Position numbers and translations under genes: made by a program | In this document: piece by piece, positions 11,073 to 22,690 of the stretch | Numbering within the stretch: position 1 is the stretch's first letter | How the letters are laid out: each line of letters opens with the position of its first letter | Notes under the pieces: model-generated | What the model was told of the DNA's origin: nothing | Databases searched by the model: none | The model's input: the letters and a program-made list of their open reading frames with translations, nothing else | From: Polytrichum commune | Taxonomy: Eukaryota > Streptophyta > Polytrichopsida > Polytrichales > Polytrichaceae | Assembly: GCA_950295325.1 (NCBI GenBank) | Contig: OX485808.1 | Location: 30,712,527-30,776,526 of the forward strand | DNA length: 64,000 bases | Direction of reading: 5' to 3'

Positions 11073-12195
11073 TTATTTATTATTCTCCTTATTACTACAA
11101 ACACGAACATTACATTCCTCTGCCTCTATATCCATGAATGTCAAGATACGAAGAGCATAATGTTTAGATCTACTTCGCCTTGGAGGTGTAGTGACGGTTG
11201 CTAACCGTATCGCCTCAGACTCGGCATACACAAGGAGAATCAATTGATGAGGGGGGGACATCGCTTCCTTCATTTTTCTACATACAATATCTAAAAATGT
11301 TAGAAAGTATTGGTGGAAGACTAAGTAGTCCACAAGAAAAACCAAAATTTTAAAATCATTCAAACCAACAAACTTACGTACTCAAGTGAGATTTCCTTGG
11401 ACCTTTCCGAATAGGCTCGTCATCATCTTTGCATGCCATGTTAATTGATTGCAAAGCATGGACAAATGGAGGTGGCAATGAATCACACAAAGGGGCTAAT
11501 ATTGTGTCGAAAATTGCCGAGTCTTTCTCGAATGCAACAAGGTGTCAGCCACTACGACGGCAAGTATGAATAGATGTGCACTTGCAATAAATATAATCGT
11601 GCATATCATAACATATTTGTTATGTACAAAAGACTTAAATTCTAAAACTTACAAAAATAACAAAAAAAAAAAATTCTAACCTGTAGATGCATAAGCATCA
11701 AGGACAACATCTTCTAGTTTAGTCAATGCTTCAATAAGAAATTATAAAGACTTAGGGTCTTTCTCACATGCTCTTCTCCATGGGATATTTCCGTGCATCA
11801 ATTGAATCTTGGACGTAGTACGATTGAAGAAGATATCTAGGGCCCCCACTTTCATTGGAGATAGACCACCCACTTTGTTGAAAATAAATTATGAAGGGGG
11901 CTCCAATCGAAAGAACATCATTGTCATTGGGTTTCCTCTTAAAACGACATCCGCATACTTCACTTTAGTATCACCTCAAATGCCCAAAGTTTGTTCACTC
12001 TCACAACTAACAATAAAATGGGTTTCATCGACATTCTCTACGTAGTCTTCGTGCATGCCTTCTAGGTAATCTAATGTATGATTCAGAAAACCACATTTAA
12101 AGAAAAAATTATTATAGACAAACAAATGAGAGGTACTCATCATGGAAATAAGAATACCACCTTTGTTTATCATGGCCTTTTTATTTTCATCCATT
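11073..12195 (-). pseudogene. DNA amino-methyltransferase-like gene, copy 2, truncated
   Basis: The minus-strand frame from 12194 reads MDENKKAMINKGGILISM and goes on, with stops at three codons, through KVGALDIFFNRTTSKIQLMH, GNIPWRRACEKDPKSL and FLIEALTKLEDVVLDAYAST to an intron donor at 11680. The next exon (about 11518-11570) gives ACRRSG(stop)HLVAFEKDS and then IFDTILAPL. A K-P-rich turn, VVLDAYASTG and a following ..HLVAFE strand form a methyltransferase motif I; the second acidic residue is the E of AFE. The last exon, from about 11275, holds AMSPPHQLILLVYAESEAIR, alignable with SPPKAMALPVYAETIAIA in copy 1. The N-terminal half is missing; the sequence beyond 12300 is LTR. Non-functional as it stands. 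Confidence 0.6.
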
Positions 12196-12309
12196 ATCTA
12201 CAACTTCCAGGTGCGTTTGGTACGGCCCAACATAGATTTTGCCCCTTGCAAGCATTGGAAAACATTCCTCCAAATATCAAGTAAACAATTTATCATTGGC
12301 TAGAGCTAG

Positions 12310-13608
12310 TGTCGCAGCCCATGCTAGCGCCCCTTCACTTATTATCACCGTTTTGCAACTCTACCAAGTATCACAAGCGCTAACCTGCACATCCCACACG
12401 CGTGCATGGTTAGCTCCCATACCTTGGACCTCCACGCTCACAAACCAACCCTCCTACCGTAACACCATAGCAGGTTCATCACCTGGCGAACGAATATTTA
12501 TTTATTTTGAAAAAATAAGGTTCGTTTGCTAAAAATAGATTTGTTTGAAATTCGTTCTTCTATTTTGAGGAAAAAAAAATAATTCGTCCTAGAACAGAGT
12601 AGATGTACCGGGATGACAACTTAAATTGATTTTTTCAACAGAGTCTGCTTCACCCAACTTTCTGGATTTTCGTTCTTTTCATAATATAATTTTCCATAAT
12701 TTCGTTCTTCATGGCCTGGAATTTCTGATTTTTTTCGTTTTTTTTTTTGGAATTATTTAAGAACGAACCTGCTATGGTGTTACGGTATACATGCATTCGG
12801 GACTCTTCCCTTAGTAGGTAGCCAATAGTTAGTTATGGACTTCCATCCATGGAAGTCCACTCTTGAGTTGATCATCGCGTTGCCAGAGCAACACTATAAC
12901 AACCCAAGTCATACTTGGCCACTATGCCCCACGTTGGGCCAACACCCTTGGATGCCATGCCTTTTTGCATTGGGTCGGGTCGGCCACACCACCTCATCCA
13001 TATAAGCCTTTAGGATTTTGGGCAGGGCCCCTATCCCACCGTCAAGAAACCTTTTGTCTCTCTTCTAAGAGATGGGGCCAAGTAGACATTTTCCCTCGAC
13101 CGTTGGGGCTAGAGTCCCCTAGCAGCTTCGGACCTTCATAACTTCATTGTGTGATCCTTGATTCTATCAAATGACCATTCCATCAACATTTTCTCTTTTT
13201 TAAGATGCCGATGGACTCCTCACTTGCACCATTTGGCAAAGTGTTGAAGGAGTTATGTTTGTTTTAACCTTGGCAGTTTGAGGCACCACTCTTAGGTCAA
13301 TGTTGTCCCAAGGCGTTGTCCCAAGGTAGTGCCCCGCTCAAATTGCCATATCTCCTAGCTCACACCTTCGATCGGGGTTTTCTTGAGCATTCTAGAATTT
13401 GGACATCATAAAATACTCATTGCTCATAGCCTTACCCTCATGACTCCTAGTCTTTGTGGGTGGGAGGCGTTTTCAACGCCCGTGGCCTCACCCACACTAG
13501 GATCACTTGGACCCTCTCACTTATGGCACCACAAGTCCCGGGTGTCACTCCGGGGTCCCCCTTGTGCCCATGGTGTTGCAGAGACTCCTCATGGAGAGGT
13601 GCGTGATA
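12310..13608 (+). mobile_element. Solo LTR, copy 2, containing a MITE
   Basis: Starts TGTCGCAGCCCATGCTAGCG and follows the LTR at 4416-5388 throughout; ends GTGCGTGATA where copy 1 has GTGCGCGACA. Flanks are GCTAG (12305-12309) and GCCAG (13609-13613), a 5-bp duplication with one mismatch. Without the 329-bp insertion at 12457-12785 its length is close to 970 bp, as in copy 1. It adjoins the truncated methyltransferase-like copy 2. Confidence 0.75.
12457..12785. mobile_element. MITE with a perfect 21-bp TIR and TA flanks, inserted in an LTR
   Basis: The ends are inverted copies beginning CCGTAACACCATAGCAGG and identical over 21 bp. TA lies on both sides (12455-12456, 12786-12787). Comparison with the two empty LTR copies (CCTCCTACTTT...GCATTCGGGAC) shows that this segment is the insertion. 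A TA duplication fits a Tc1/mariner/pogo-type mobiliser. The inside is AT-rich without a coding frame. Confidence 0.8.
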
Positions 13609-13639
13609 GCCAGGGCTAGACACCGGAGGGAGGGTATTA

Positions 13640-13850
13640 TCATAGACAAGTGTACCCTTCATCCATCCAACATATAATCTTGACCTCCTACAAGTTTGTT
13701 GCCAATTCATTTCAAATGACCTCCAATAGAGTGATTTGGGGTCCCTAAAACTAATTCCAATGTCAAATCAACTTTAAAAAGTAGCCTCTGGGATGCGTAC
13801 TATTTCAAGGCTTTTATGTTGGGTGAATGAGAGGTACGCCCGTATATGAT
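13640..13850. repeat. Dispersed repeat, pair of 61370-61570
   Basis: Both copies read in the same direction: TATCCAACATA or a variant, CCAATTCATYTCAAATGAC, GCTAATTCC or CTAATTCC, GTCAAATCAACT, GTAGCCTCT/GTAACCTCT and GATGAATGAGAGGTACGC or GTGAATGAGAGGTACGC. About 200 bp. Family unknown. Confidence 0.65.
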
Positions 13851-14141
13851 AACTCTTTCTTTCCCTAGACACCCATCTCTTGGAATTGGGCCCTTACCAC
13901 TAATACCAAGTAAAGGGGGTCTAGTAAAAACATGTCCCCATAGGCTTGTGGTTGATTCATCCCAAGTGGGACCCTCTAGACTAATTCAAGTTTCCGTGAC
14001 TAGTTTTGGGGTAATAATTTCAATACATACACATATATATATACACATATACATGCTATAGTAATGTTATTTACATTGTGACCTCCAAGTAATAATGGTA
14101 GGGCAAACCTCAAAAATGTGGGTGTCTAACTTAGCCTTGGG

Positions 14142-15094
14142 TTACTCGCGCACCTCTCCATGAGGAATGCCCGAAACACCATGGGCACAAGGGGGACCCC
14201 GGAGTGATACCCATGACTTGTGACGTCATTGGTGAGAGGGCCCAAGTGATCCTAGTACGTGTGAGAGCCCTAGGTGTTGGGAACGCCTCCCACCCATAAA
14301 GACTAGGAGTCATGAGGGTAAGGCCACAAGCTATGCGTAGCTCATGGCGTGCAGATTCTAGAATGCTCAACAACACCTTAATCGAAGGTGTGAGCTAGGA
14401 GATATGGCAATTTGAGTGGGGCGTTGTCCCGAGACAACACCTTGGTACGGCAGTGGCCTTGGAGTGGCTCCAGGAACTGCCAAGGTTTGAACAAGCATAA
14501 CTCTCTCAATACTTGCCCGAATGGGGCAAGCGAGGAGTCCATCGGCATCTTTGTGAAACGTAACCTACGATGAAGTGGTCAGATGTGAGCATCAAATATC
14601 AATCAAGTTATGTTGTTGTAAAGTTACTAAGGGAAAATGTCTACTTGGCCCAACTCTTGGTAGGGAGACAAAAGGTTTCTTGACGGTGGGGTAGGGGCCT
14701 TGCCAAAAGTCCTAGAGGCTTATATGGGTGAGGCGGTGTGGCTGCCAAACCCACCCGAGGCCGAACAACACGGCCTCCTCGGGCATTGGCCCAACATGGG
14801 GGGATAGTTGCCTAGTATGGTTTGGGTTATTATAGTGTTGCTCCGGCAACACAATGATGAACTAAAGATTCGACTTTCATGAATGAAAGTCCACATCTAA
14901 GCATTGGTTATTGATTAAGGGGAGTGTCCCGAATGCAAAAGTAGGAGGGTTGGTCCCCCTCCTATGAATAAGAGGTCCGCGGTATGGGGAGTTAACCATT
15001 AGCATGGCGGAATGCAACGGATTAATGCTCGTGACCCCTGCTAGAATTAAAAAATACCCAAGATAGTTAAGGGGAGCTAGCAAGGGTTGCAACA
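14142..15094 (-). mobile_element. Solo LTR, copy 3, minus orientation
   Basis: The reverse complement follows the LTR at 4416-5388 from TGTTGCAACCCTTGCTAGC at 15094 to CATGGAGAGGTGCGCGA near 14145. The terminal bases at 14142-14147 have changed and no clear 5-bp duplication is left (AAGTT on one side, GGGTT on the other). It is inverted relative to copy 2, about 530 bp away. Confidence 0.7.
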
Positions 15095-16195
15095 AAGTTG
15101 GTATTATGTTCAACCAATTACAATATTTGAATTTGATATGGAACAATCAACTTGTCGTTGTTCATTCCACAATTAGGGCCACTTTACACTACGTCTTGAT
15201 TCCTAAGTCACAATATCCTACATAGCGGCAACAAGTTGGGATTTGCCCTAGAATGTGGGTTGGCCAAATGTGGTGACTTAACTCTAAGGGTAAGTCTTCA
15301 CTCAAGTCCCAAATAAAAAATTCATTATAATAATCAAACACTTAAGCCTTACATGATGGAACATCCCAAAATGGGAGTTTCAACTTCAAATTGATAAATC
15401 TTTCTTAAAAAAAAAAGAGGTACTTTTTAGCAGATGACTTCTTCATATGTAGAGATTAGACTTATCTATCACTTATAAAGCTTGATATTTTTAAAAAATC
15501 AATTCTTATCTGGAACGCCTTATAATGTGTTTACATTTAACAACAAATTTTGACCAATCTATAAAAAAAAAATTGCAATTTCCCATCCCTATGTGGTATT
15601 TAGGATTTTAACCCTTTATTTTTTATTTTTTATTAAGAAATACATTTATGTTTAAGACGTATTTTAAAAGTACTTACTTCTAAACACAATATGGGATGAT
15701 GAAAAGATGATTTATAACCATAAATAATGATCCTATCTCATTATAATCTTTTGTGGCAATTGTCATAAGGCCCTTGGAAATATAGTTCTATATCCAAAAA
15801 AAAATTTGATTAATGGCTTGCCTTGATATGGAATGTCTGAACTTTCTCGTTATATTGATCATGGGTAACCATGATGCAATACATGGTTTATTTTCATTAT
15901 GGGCTATATGAAAGCATATCCAAATATAAAGAATAGCAATCCATGCCTATGGTGCTATCAATGATTGTCAACGGTCTAGTTTTCTTTCATTTAATACAAC
16001 GATTGTGAAGTAATTCATGGCATTTTGGTGTATGGACTTCCTTAGAGGTTGTTGAACTTTACTATTGATTGTTCATGTCCAACGCTTCTCACCTTGGAAG
16101 TGATTTTGATTAGAGGGTTTACTTTCCATCCGTTAGTTTTCAAGGTGTCTATTAATGAGACATGTTTGTTGTGCTTAGTTGCGAGCGGCATTTTT
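15095..16195. other. No gene seen
   Basis: AT-rich sequence with many short A and T runs. No coding frame, RNA gene or clear repeat recognised. Confidence 0.4.
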
Positions 16196-16200
16196 GGATA

Positions 16201-16760
16201 TCATTCATGGTAGTTGGTGAATTCTATGAATTGTATGGTGAGTGATGGGGAGGGGGTTAGTGGTGTTTGGTTTTGGTTGGGAGAACCTATTATGCATAGG
16301 ATGACATTGTGGTGTGGCGAGTGTTTGGGAATAGCCATCATGGTATGGTCGAGTCCAGGGGTGTGGCGTTGACTAATGTACTTGACTAATGGATTTATTG
16401 GCATGTAGTATTTGTGCTATTAGGTGGATGGCTTTATTTTGTCAAGCTATACACAACCCTTTCATGTGTTGGTTTGCACAGATAGAGAGGAAGTGGGACC
16501 ATGTGTCTCTATCGTTGTTTGTGCATAGCATACAATTGGGCTTGGTGTGTAAAGAGATGTAGTGTTGGCATTGTGTTCCCCCATGTTAATGGGCATAAGA
16601 TTCAAATACTAGGAGTGTGTTGTGCGAAAAATTCTATGAGAAATTTCATAATTGTGGGGTTTAGTGTGGTGTTGATTGGTTGTTTATTGGCACTTATGGC
16701 AATAATAATATGCCAAAGATGATATGTTTCACAACCATGAAGAAAGCAAGAATGTGTTTA
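16201..16760 (-). pseudogene. LINE 3'-end fragment
   Basis: On the minus strand the segment encodes, in more than one frame, pieces that match the C-terminal tail of the LINE at 31.8-35.8 kb: WSHFLSICANQHMKGLCIA followed by QNKAIHLIAQILHANKS (plus-strand copy: WPHLLSTCEHPYLKGLRIA, AQHNKGVHLITQTLQANK) and SPSLTIQFIEFTNYHE (plus-strand copy: SPTLTIQLIEFTYCHD). The CxxC...H...C-like zinc-knuckle region lies near 16490-16570. Frame changes and stops show decay. The strong G+T bias of the plus strand here is a mark of this LINE family read backwards. Confidence 0.7.
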
Positions 16761-16764
16761 CTTC

Positions 16765-19640
16765 CCATAACCATGCCAAAGAATCTTTAAAAAAAAAAGT
16801 AAATTCTAAGATTGAAGTGGATATGTGGATAAGTGTAGGCTTGGGATTTGACAAAAAGCATGAGCCTTGGGAATTTTCCCCTCACATATGGCACCCCAAG
16901 TCCCATAAATTGCATTTCATGTTCCATTTTATATTCACTTCTAAGGCCCATGAAGTTGGCACTTTCACCTCCAAGTGGGACTTTGCAAAGTGGAATTTGG
17001 GACATAATGTAAAGCAATCTTTACTTATAGCCACACAAAAGACGGGACATGATGTAAATGGGTAGGACAAACCCGTACCCTATATGCCCTATGTAGATTT
17101 TGAAACATTTTAACCTAGAAGTCCCATATGAAAATGAGATGTAATCCAAGTATTTTGAATTGCTTGGATCCTAAGTCCACTTTGAATGGCTAAGCCAACA
17201 ACATATATTAGCACACAAATCAAACAGATCACGCCAAGTACTTGCATCAAACAAAATGTCGGAAACATGTGCAACTACCTCAACTTAATTTCCATAACAA
17301 AGAAATAAAAATTGGTCCTTTCATAGATTATTTTTTAATGAGAATAAAAAGTTTTAAAATGGCAAGTAAAAGCTAAATTGCATGTCCTGGTTTGGAATTA
17401 GTCTCGTTTTGAAGAGCAACCAACTATGATGATATTTGTCTTCAAATGGATGCGAGAATAAATGACCTTGTATGTCTCAACTTAAATTTGTACAATGATC
17501 AATCTTGAAGAAATATACAACACTAGGAAAGTAACAAATTCAAGAGGACCTGCAACAATAGTTAAATTCACATAATTAAAGCTCCAATGGATAGACTCGA
17601 AAATCAATCATGTAACATACACCCAATGGATAGACTTCAGATATTCATACCATGTTGAGAACAAGAAAATCAACTTGTTTAATACAAACTGTAGTTTAGT
17701 TTCTGGTTACAAACAAACCCAGGGAAACACTCAAGGAAGACTTAAAAAGTGATTTTAATATCATCTAGGTGTCTCAAGTAAGGTTTATTAGGGAAAATAT
17801 AGGGTTATTTCACTTTATTTCCGAGTTAATATGACAATTAGCTTATGAATGAGAGGTAAAAACTTGAAAATCTCTCCATGTCAATACATGCAATTGTGAC
17901 GGTCATTCACCTCACTCTAATCACCTAGGTAATAGTTTGGCAGTGAGTTCATTTTAATTGGACCAAGTGCGGTGCACAACCATAGGCACAACCATAGGCT
18001 ATAGTCTTTCAACAGTATCCCATTTGAGTCTTTCTTATCAAAACCGAGGGCACTCTAATATGGGCAATGGTCTTGAGTCCATTTGCATACAAAACAAAGT
18101 TCTCTTATTATATCAAATAATTCAACTTGGATCAATAATTCTTACTTATGGGGCATGGCTATTATCTTGAGGCATTTAGATTTAATACATGCAATCTCCA
18201 TGATTTACTCGCTTTTTATTACCATCCGATTATATTATGAGAGCTTGATTACTCTTACTCCTAAACAAAGTCTCATCAGAATGATCTCTGTGGAAACTTA
18301 CCTAACCAAGGAATGCACTGTTTTTTTAGCTCTTTTCAGTTCACCGGTTCATAGACTATGGCCTTTGTGCAATCTCTTTTCCTCTTCCAGCCAAGCTATC
18401 GTCTTTTCAAATTCTTCTGAATTGAATATAATTATTTTCACCCCCACAACAATCATGCAAGCTACAACTCATCTCATGGTAATCCCTTGGATCCTCAAAT
18501 TTCCCAGGCCATAGACTATAGCATCAATTTCTGTTATTAGTTCTTCATTCTCATTGTCACACAGATTATTCTTCATCATCAACAAAACCTTAATCAAAGT
18601 CTTACTGCTACATCATTCATTGATGATATCATTCCAAAAGTGACTTATTACTTTGAGCATGTATGTTTATGCTATAGGGGTAATGCATCTCAACATGTAA
18701 ATATCCTTACTCTAATTATTTCAGGATTAGGTATCATCAATTCATTAATTTACTGGTCAAACATATATGAGATATCCCAAACACTTCTAGATCTTGAGTT
18801 TTTGTGAAAGGTTCCCTTGTTTTTTACCAAGACTATAGACTCAACATATTGTAACCAAATGAAGAAATCTCAGCATCTTGTGATCATATACAAGTAAATT
18901 CACAGGTTGTAGTCTTTAACTGCTACTGTAGATTATGATCAAAACGTGTACATGTATTTTTCTTACAGTTGGTGTCTCCTTCAAAGACCTCACTTGAAAA
19001 CTTTAAGGACATAGCATGGTTATAACATGTAATTTAATCTTTTATCAGACCCCAAAACTATAGTCAAGGCTTATGTTATTTCTACAAAGCACTCATTAGG
19101 AAGAGTCTGAGGATATTCAAAATGCTTCACAATCCAGTACATACTCCTTAGAAACGGCTTACTTAATAAATCACAAGGCAATAGCCTAAAGAGATAGATC
19201 AATTTTCTTACACTTCACAATTTCACACAATCCACATACTTTACTTTTGATTACCAAGTTAAAAAATATGTGCAGTTTTACAACTCCCAACAACTTTTGC
19301 CCACTACCATAGTTTTGTGGATAGCACGCATAAAATATTTCTAAACAACTTGTGGCCTATTTTAAATTACCATGTTCATGATCATTGACCTTGCAAACAA
19401 ACCTAAAGAATTGGAATATTTTTTATTGTTCATGTCCCTCGACATGCCAAAGAAGAGTGCATTTCTTCACACACCCTCTTTGGTGATCTCAGCAATTATC
19501 AAAGATGGATGTTGCCAAGAACAAATCCATGTCACTACCTTAACTACGGAATTGAACTTGAGATTGTGGCATTGTTGTTGTGTTTACTCGTTACAACGAC
19601 GGTGCGGGAACGCGTGTCTACAAACTCCATTGTGTGACCT
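16765..19640. other. No gene recognised
   Basis: Open frames at 16724-17065 and 18083-18514 have no features that I recognise and no supporting neighbours; their amino-acid make-up looks like chance translation of AT-rich DNA. No RNA gene or transposon ends identified. Confidence 0.35.
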
Positions 19641-19648
19641 TCTCAAAG

Positions 19649-19912
19649 TCATTGAAACGCGGGCCATGGGGAGAAAGTCGGCTTTGATCTTTGGTAGGGT
19701 TTGCAAGCTAGTGCCAGTAGAAAGCCGCGGCTTTTGACCACGGACGCCATCGAGAGTGTTGCCGAACCGCCAAAGTATTTGACGTCGTTGGCCACGATGG
19801 CCACGCCCAACATCACAAGTTTGGCGAGGCTCGCGAGTGACACTTCCGTTGTTCCCACAAGGTTCACTTGCGTCGCGGGTATCGCAATTTGGAAGATTTG
19901 CGCGTCCACCAT
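19649..19912 (-). pseudogene. Ferroportin/IREG-like (SLC40) transporter fragment
   Basis: The minus-strand frame reads ATQVNLVGTTEVSLASLAKL then VMLGVAIVANDVKYFGG and SATLSMASVV. In the plant SLC40 family (IREG3/MAR1-type chloroplast and vacuolar metal exporters) the C-terminal part has a very similar TTE.S.ASLAE..M.GVAI.ANDV..FG segment covering a membrane helix. The end (FSPWPAFQ) also resembles the family's LFSFDP.F ending, but the stretch between has drifted. Only one exon-sized piece is present, so it is a gene fragment, probably carried or left by a transposition or duplication event. The GC content is higher than that of the flanks. Assignment by motif memory only. Confidence 0.6.
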
Positions 19913-21059
19913 ATCCTACGCCCAATAACCAAGTTGTGAAATAACTTGCACATTAATTTTAATTACCCAAAAGCCCTCAAGAGGTGAGAGATCATGTGAT
20001 ATGAAATATGTAGTTCCAAGAAATTTGCATCCCCAGAAGCTATAAAGTGTGCTCGAGCCATTATCCAATTGAGTGACGTGCTTGTGTATGCTTAGGTAGG
20101 TGCACCTATTTTGATTTGTGACCTATTATGGACAATCATAATTAGGAGCATACTCGACACAAAGCATATTATGTTACATGGTTTTTCGTCCAAAATCTAA
20201 GACCTTGTAGGCTTGAAATGACCTTTGTTCATATACGGCAACATAGGTAGAGTCGCGGATTTGCAAATAATGCACTTTTAGAAGCAAGTGTGCCACTGTA
20301 CGTAAGGCATGAGAAGCAAGTGTGTGCCATGTCACTTATGGTGCCACATTCTCAGTGTCATGAGGTATTGGGCAATGTCATAGGACAATATCCACGAATT
20401 GATCAATAAATTTGTGCCCATTACTAGGTGTCCACAAACAATTGCCAATTACAAATTTGTTCACACTTATCTAATTGACGATGTGAGAACAAGGCCAACA
20501 ATGACATAACTACCATATGGCCAACAAATTTATGATGATGCACAACAGCAGAGAGAACCGTGTGTCTCCCTTTCATTCATGAGATGTGCAAGGAGGGTCA
20601 AATTACTTAGGCCATCGCCACCGTTCCCCCCAACGGCCACGCCAACGGCAGGTGGCCGGGGCGGGTCCCGGTATAGCCGCCACCGCCCTCCCGGCAACCC
20701 TAAACCCACTGCCGGTCACGCCATCCCAGCTGCCTTGGACAGCAGCTTGGTGTGCAATCTTTCCACCTTCCAAAACTTGATTTTTTCATCTGACACTGTT
20801 GGAGGTTTTGTCAATGGCTAGTCGGAGGGAACGAGGTGGTGGAATGGGATCACCGGAAGGGGGGCCAGCAAAAGGTCCGATAAAAATGTATATTAAATAT
20901 ATAAGAAATATATTAAAGTAAAAGAGCATAAAGTAAAAACATCATATATACAAATGTTAAGTATAACGTAACTCATAGTTATTTAATTTAATATTTTAAA
21001 TGATTTCAATTACTTAATAATTGAACGCTATCATGGTAGTTTTTAAATAACCTCAAATT

Positions 21060-22690
21060 TAGCTTAAATTAAGAGAATAATAGAACGGCCAAACACCTAT
21101 AGGTATGTGTTGGTTTTTGTCATTGTCAAGATAAGAATGCTTTGCGTGCAATTTTATATAAAATAAAGTTATATTTTATAATATTATATAATGATGTGAC
21201 TAATGTAACCAATACCCTACCGAGGTATTAGTCACAGTAGTCACAACATTATAAAATCTTGCACAACTCTCACACCGTGAGCCTTAACTTTGTTACAATT
21301 TTTGGTATAGTTGCCACATTAGAGAAGATTCAATTGTGCACATTTTTACGGTCATTTGATATTGTGACATATTGTAATGAATTTTTTATTTTTTATTTGC
21401 TTTAAATTCAATTAGAAATTGAGAAATCGTTAAAATGGTCTAGTACATGTTGGAGTGTGTTGGTTTTGGTCATGGTTATGATAGGAATTTCTTCACATGC
21501 ACATTCATATACAATAAAATGAAATTGTAGACGATTGTATAAGGATGTGACTAATGTGACTAATACCTTGCCAAGGTATTAGTCACATTAGTCACAACAT
21601 TATAAAATCTTGCACAACTCTCATACCTCGAGGCCTAAGTTTGTGATAATTTTTTGTATAATTGCTACATCAAGGAAGTTTGGATTTTGGAAGTTTTTAT
21701 GGTCATTTGATATTGTGACATATTGTTTTGATTGTTTTGATTTTTATTCTCTTTAAATTGAATTTGAAATTGAGAAATCGTTAAAATGGTCTAGTACATG
21801 TTGGAGTGTGTTGGTTTTGGTCATGGTTATGATAGGAATTTCTTCACATGCAAATTCATATACAATAAAATGAAATTATAGACGATTGTATAAGGATGTG
21901 ACTAATGTGACTAATACCTTGGCAAGGTATTAGTCACATTAGTCACAACATTATAAAATCTTGCACAACTCTCATACCTCAAGGCCTAAGTTTGTGATAT
22001 TTTTTTGAATAGTTGCTACATCAAGGAAGTTTGGATTTTGGAAGTTTTTATGGTCATTTGATATTGTGACATATTGTTTTGATTTTTTTTTTTTTTATTC
22101 ACTTTAAATTCAATTTCAAATCGAGAAATCGTTAAAATGGCCTAGTACATGTTGGAGTGTGTTGGTTTTGGTCATGGTAATGATAGGAATGTTTCACATG
22201 CACATTCATATACAATACAATAAGATTAGAGATGATTGTATAATGATGTGACTAATGTGATTAATACCCTGCCGAGGTATTAGTCACATTAGTCACAACA
22301 TTATAAAATCTTGCACAACTCTCATACCTCGAGGCCTAAGTTTGTGATAATTTTTTGTATAGTTGCTACATCAAGGAAGTTTGGATTTTGGAAGTTTTTA
22401 TGGTCATTTGATATTGTGACATATTGTTTTGATTTTTTTGATTTTTATTCGCTTTAAATTCAATTTCAAATCGAGAAATCGTTAAAATGGTCTAGTACAT
22501 GTTAGAGTGTGTTGGTTTTGGTCATGGTAATGATAGGAATGTTTCACATGCAAATTCATATACATTAAAATGAAATTATAGAGGATTGTATAATGATGTG
22601 ACTAATGTGACTAATACCCTGCCAAGATATTAGTCACATTAGTCACAACATTATAAAATGTTGCACGGCTCTCATATCTCAAGGCCTAAA
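21060..22690. repeat. Tandem array of about 350-bp units, each with a palindrome
   Basis: The landmark GTTAAAATGG recurs at 21429, 21780, 22131 and 22481, a period of 350-351 bp; a more diverged unit precedes these. Each unit has GTGTGTTGGTTTTGGTCATGG, a palindrome, the run ACATTATAAAATCTTGCAC and TGGTCATTTGATATTGTGAC. Units 2 to 5 are closely alike, which suggests recent amplification. The array lies wholly inside the Harbinger-like element at 20610-23063. Confidence 0.9.
21547..21595. repeat. 49-bp perfect palindrome of the satellite unit
   Basis: Arms of 24 bases, starting GTGACTAATGTGACTAATAC, are exact inverted copies around a single central base. Each arm itself holds a 9-bp direct repeat GTGACTAAT. 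Equivalent palindromes, with a few changes, lie near 21194-21242, 21898-21946, 22248-22296 and 22598-22646. Confidence 0.9.

Noticed and set aside
16724-17065. 113-codon plus-strand open frame
   Set aside because: Starts at the edge of a LINE fragment, has no recognisable domain and overlaps open frames on the other strand.
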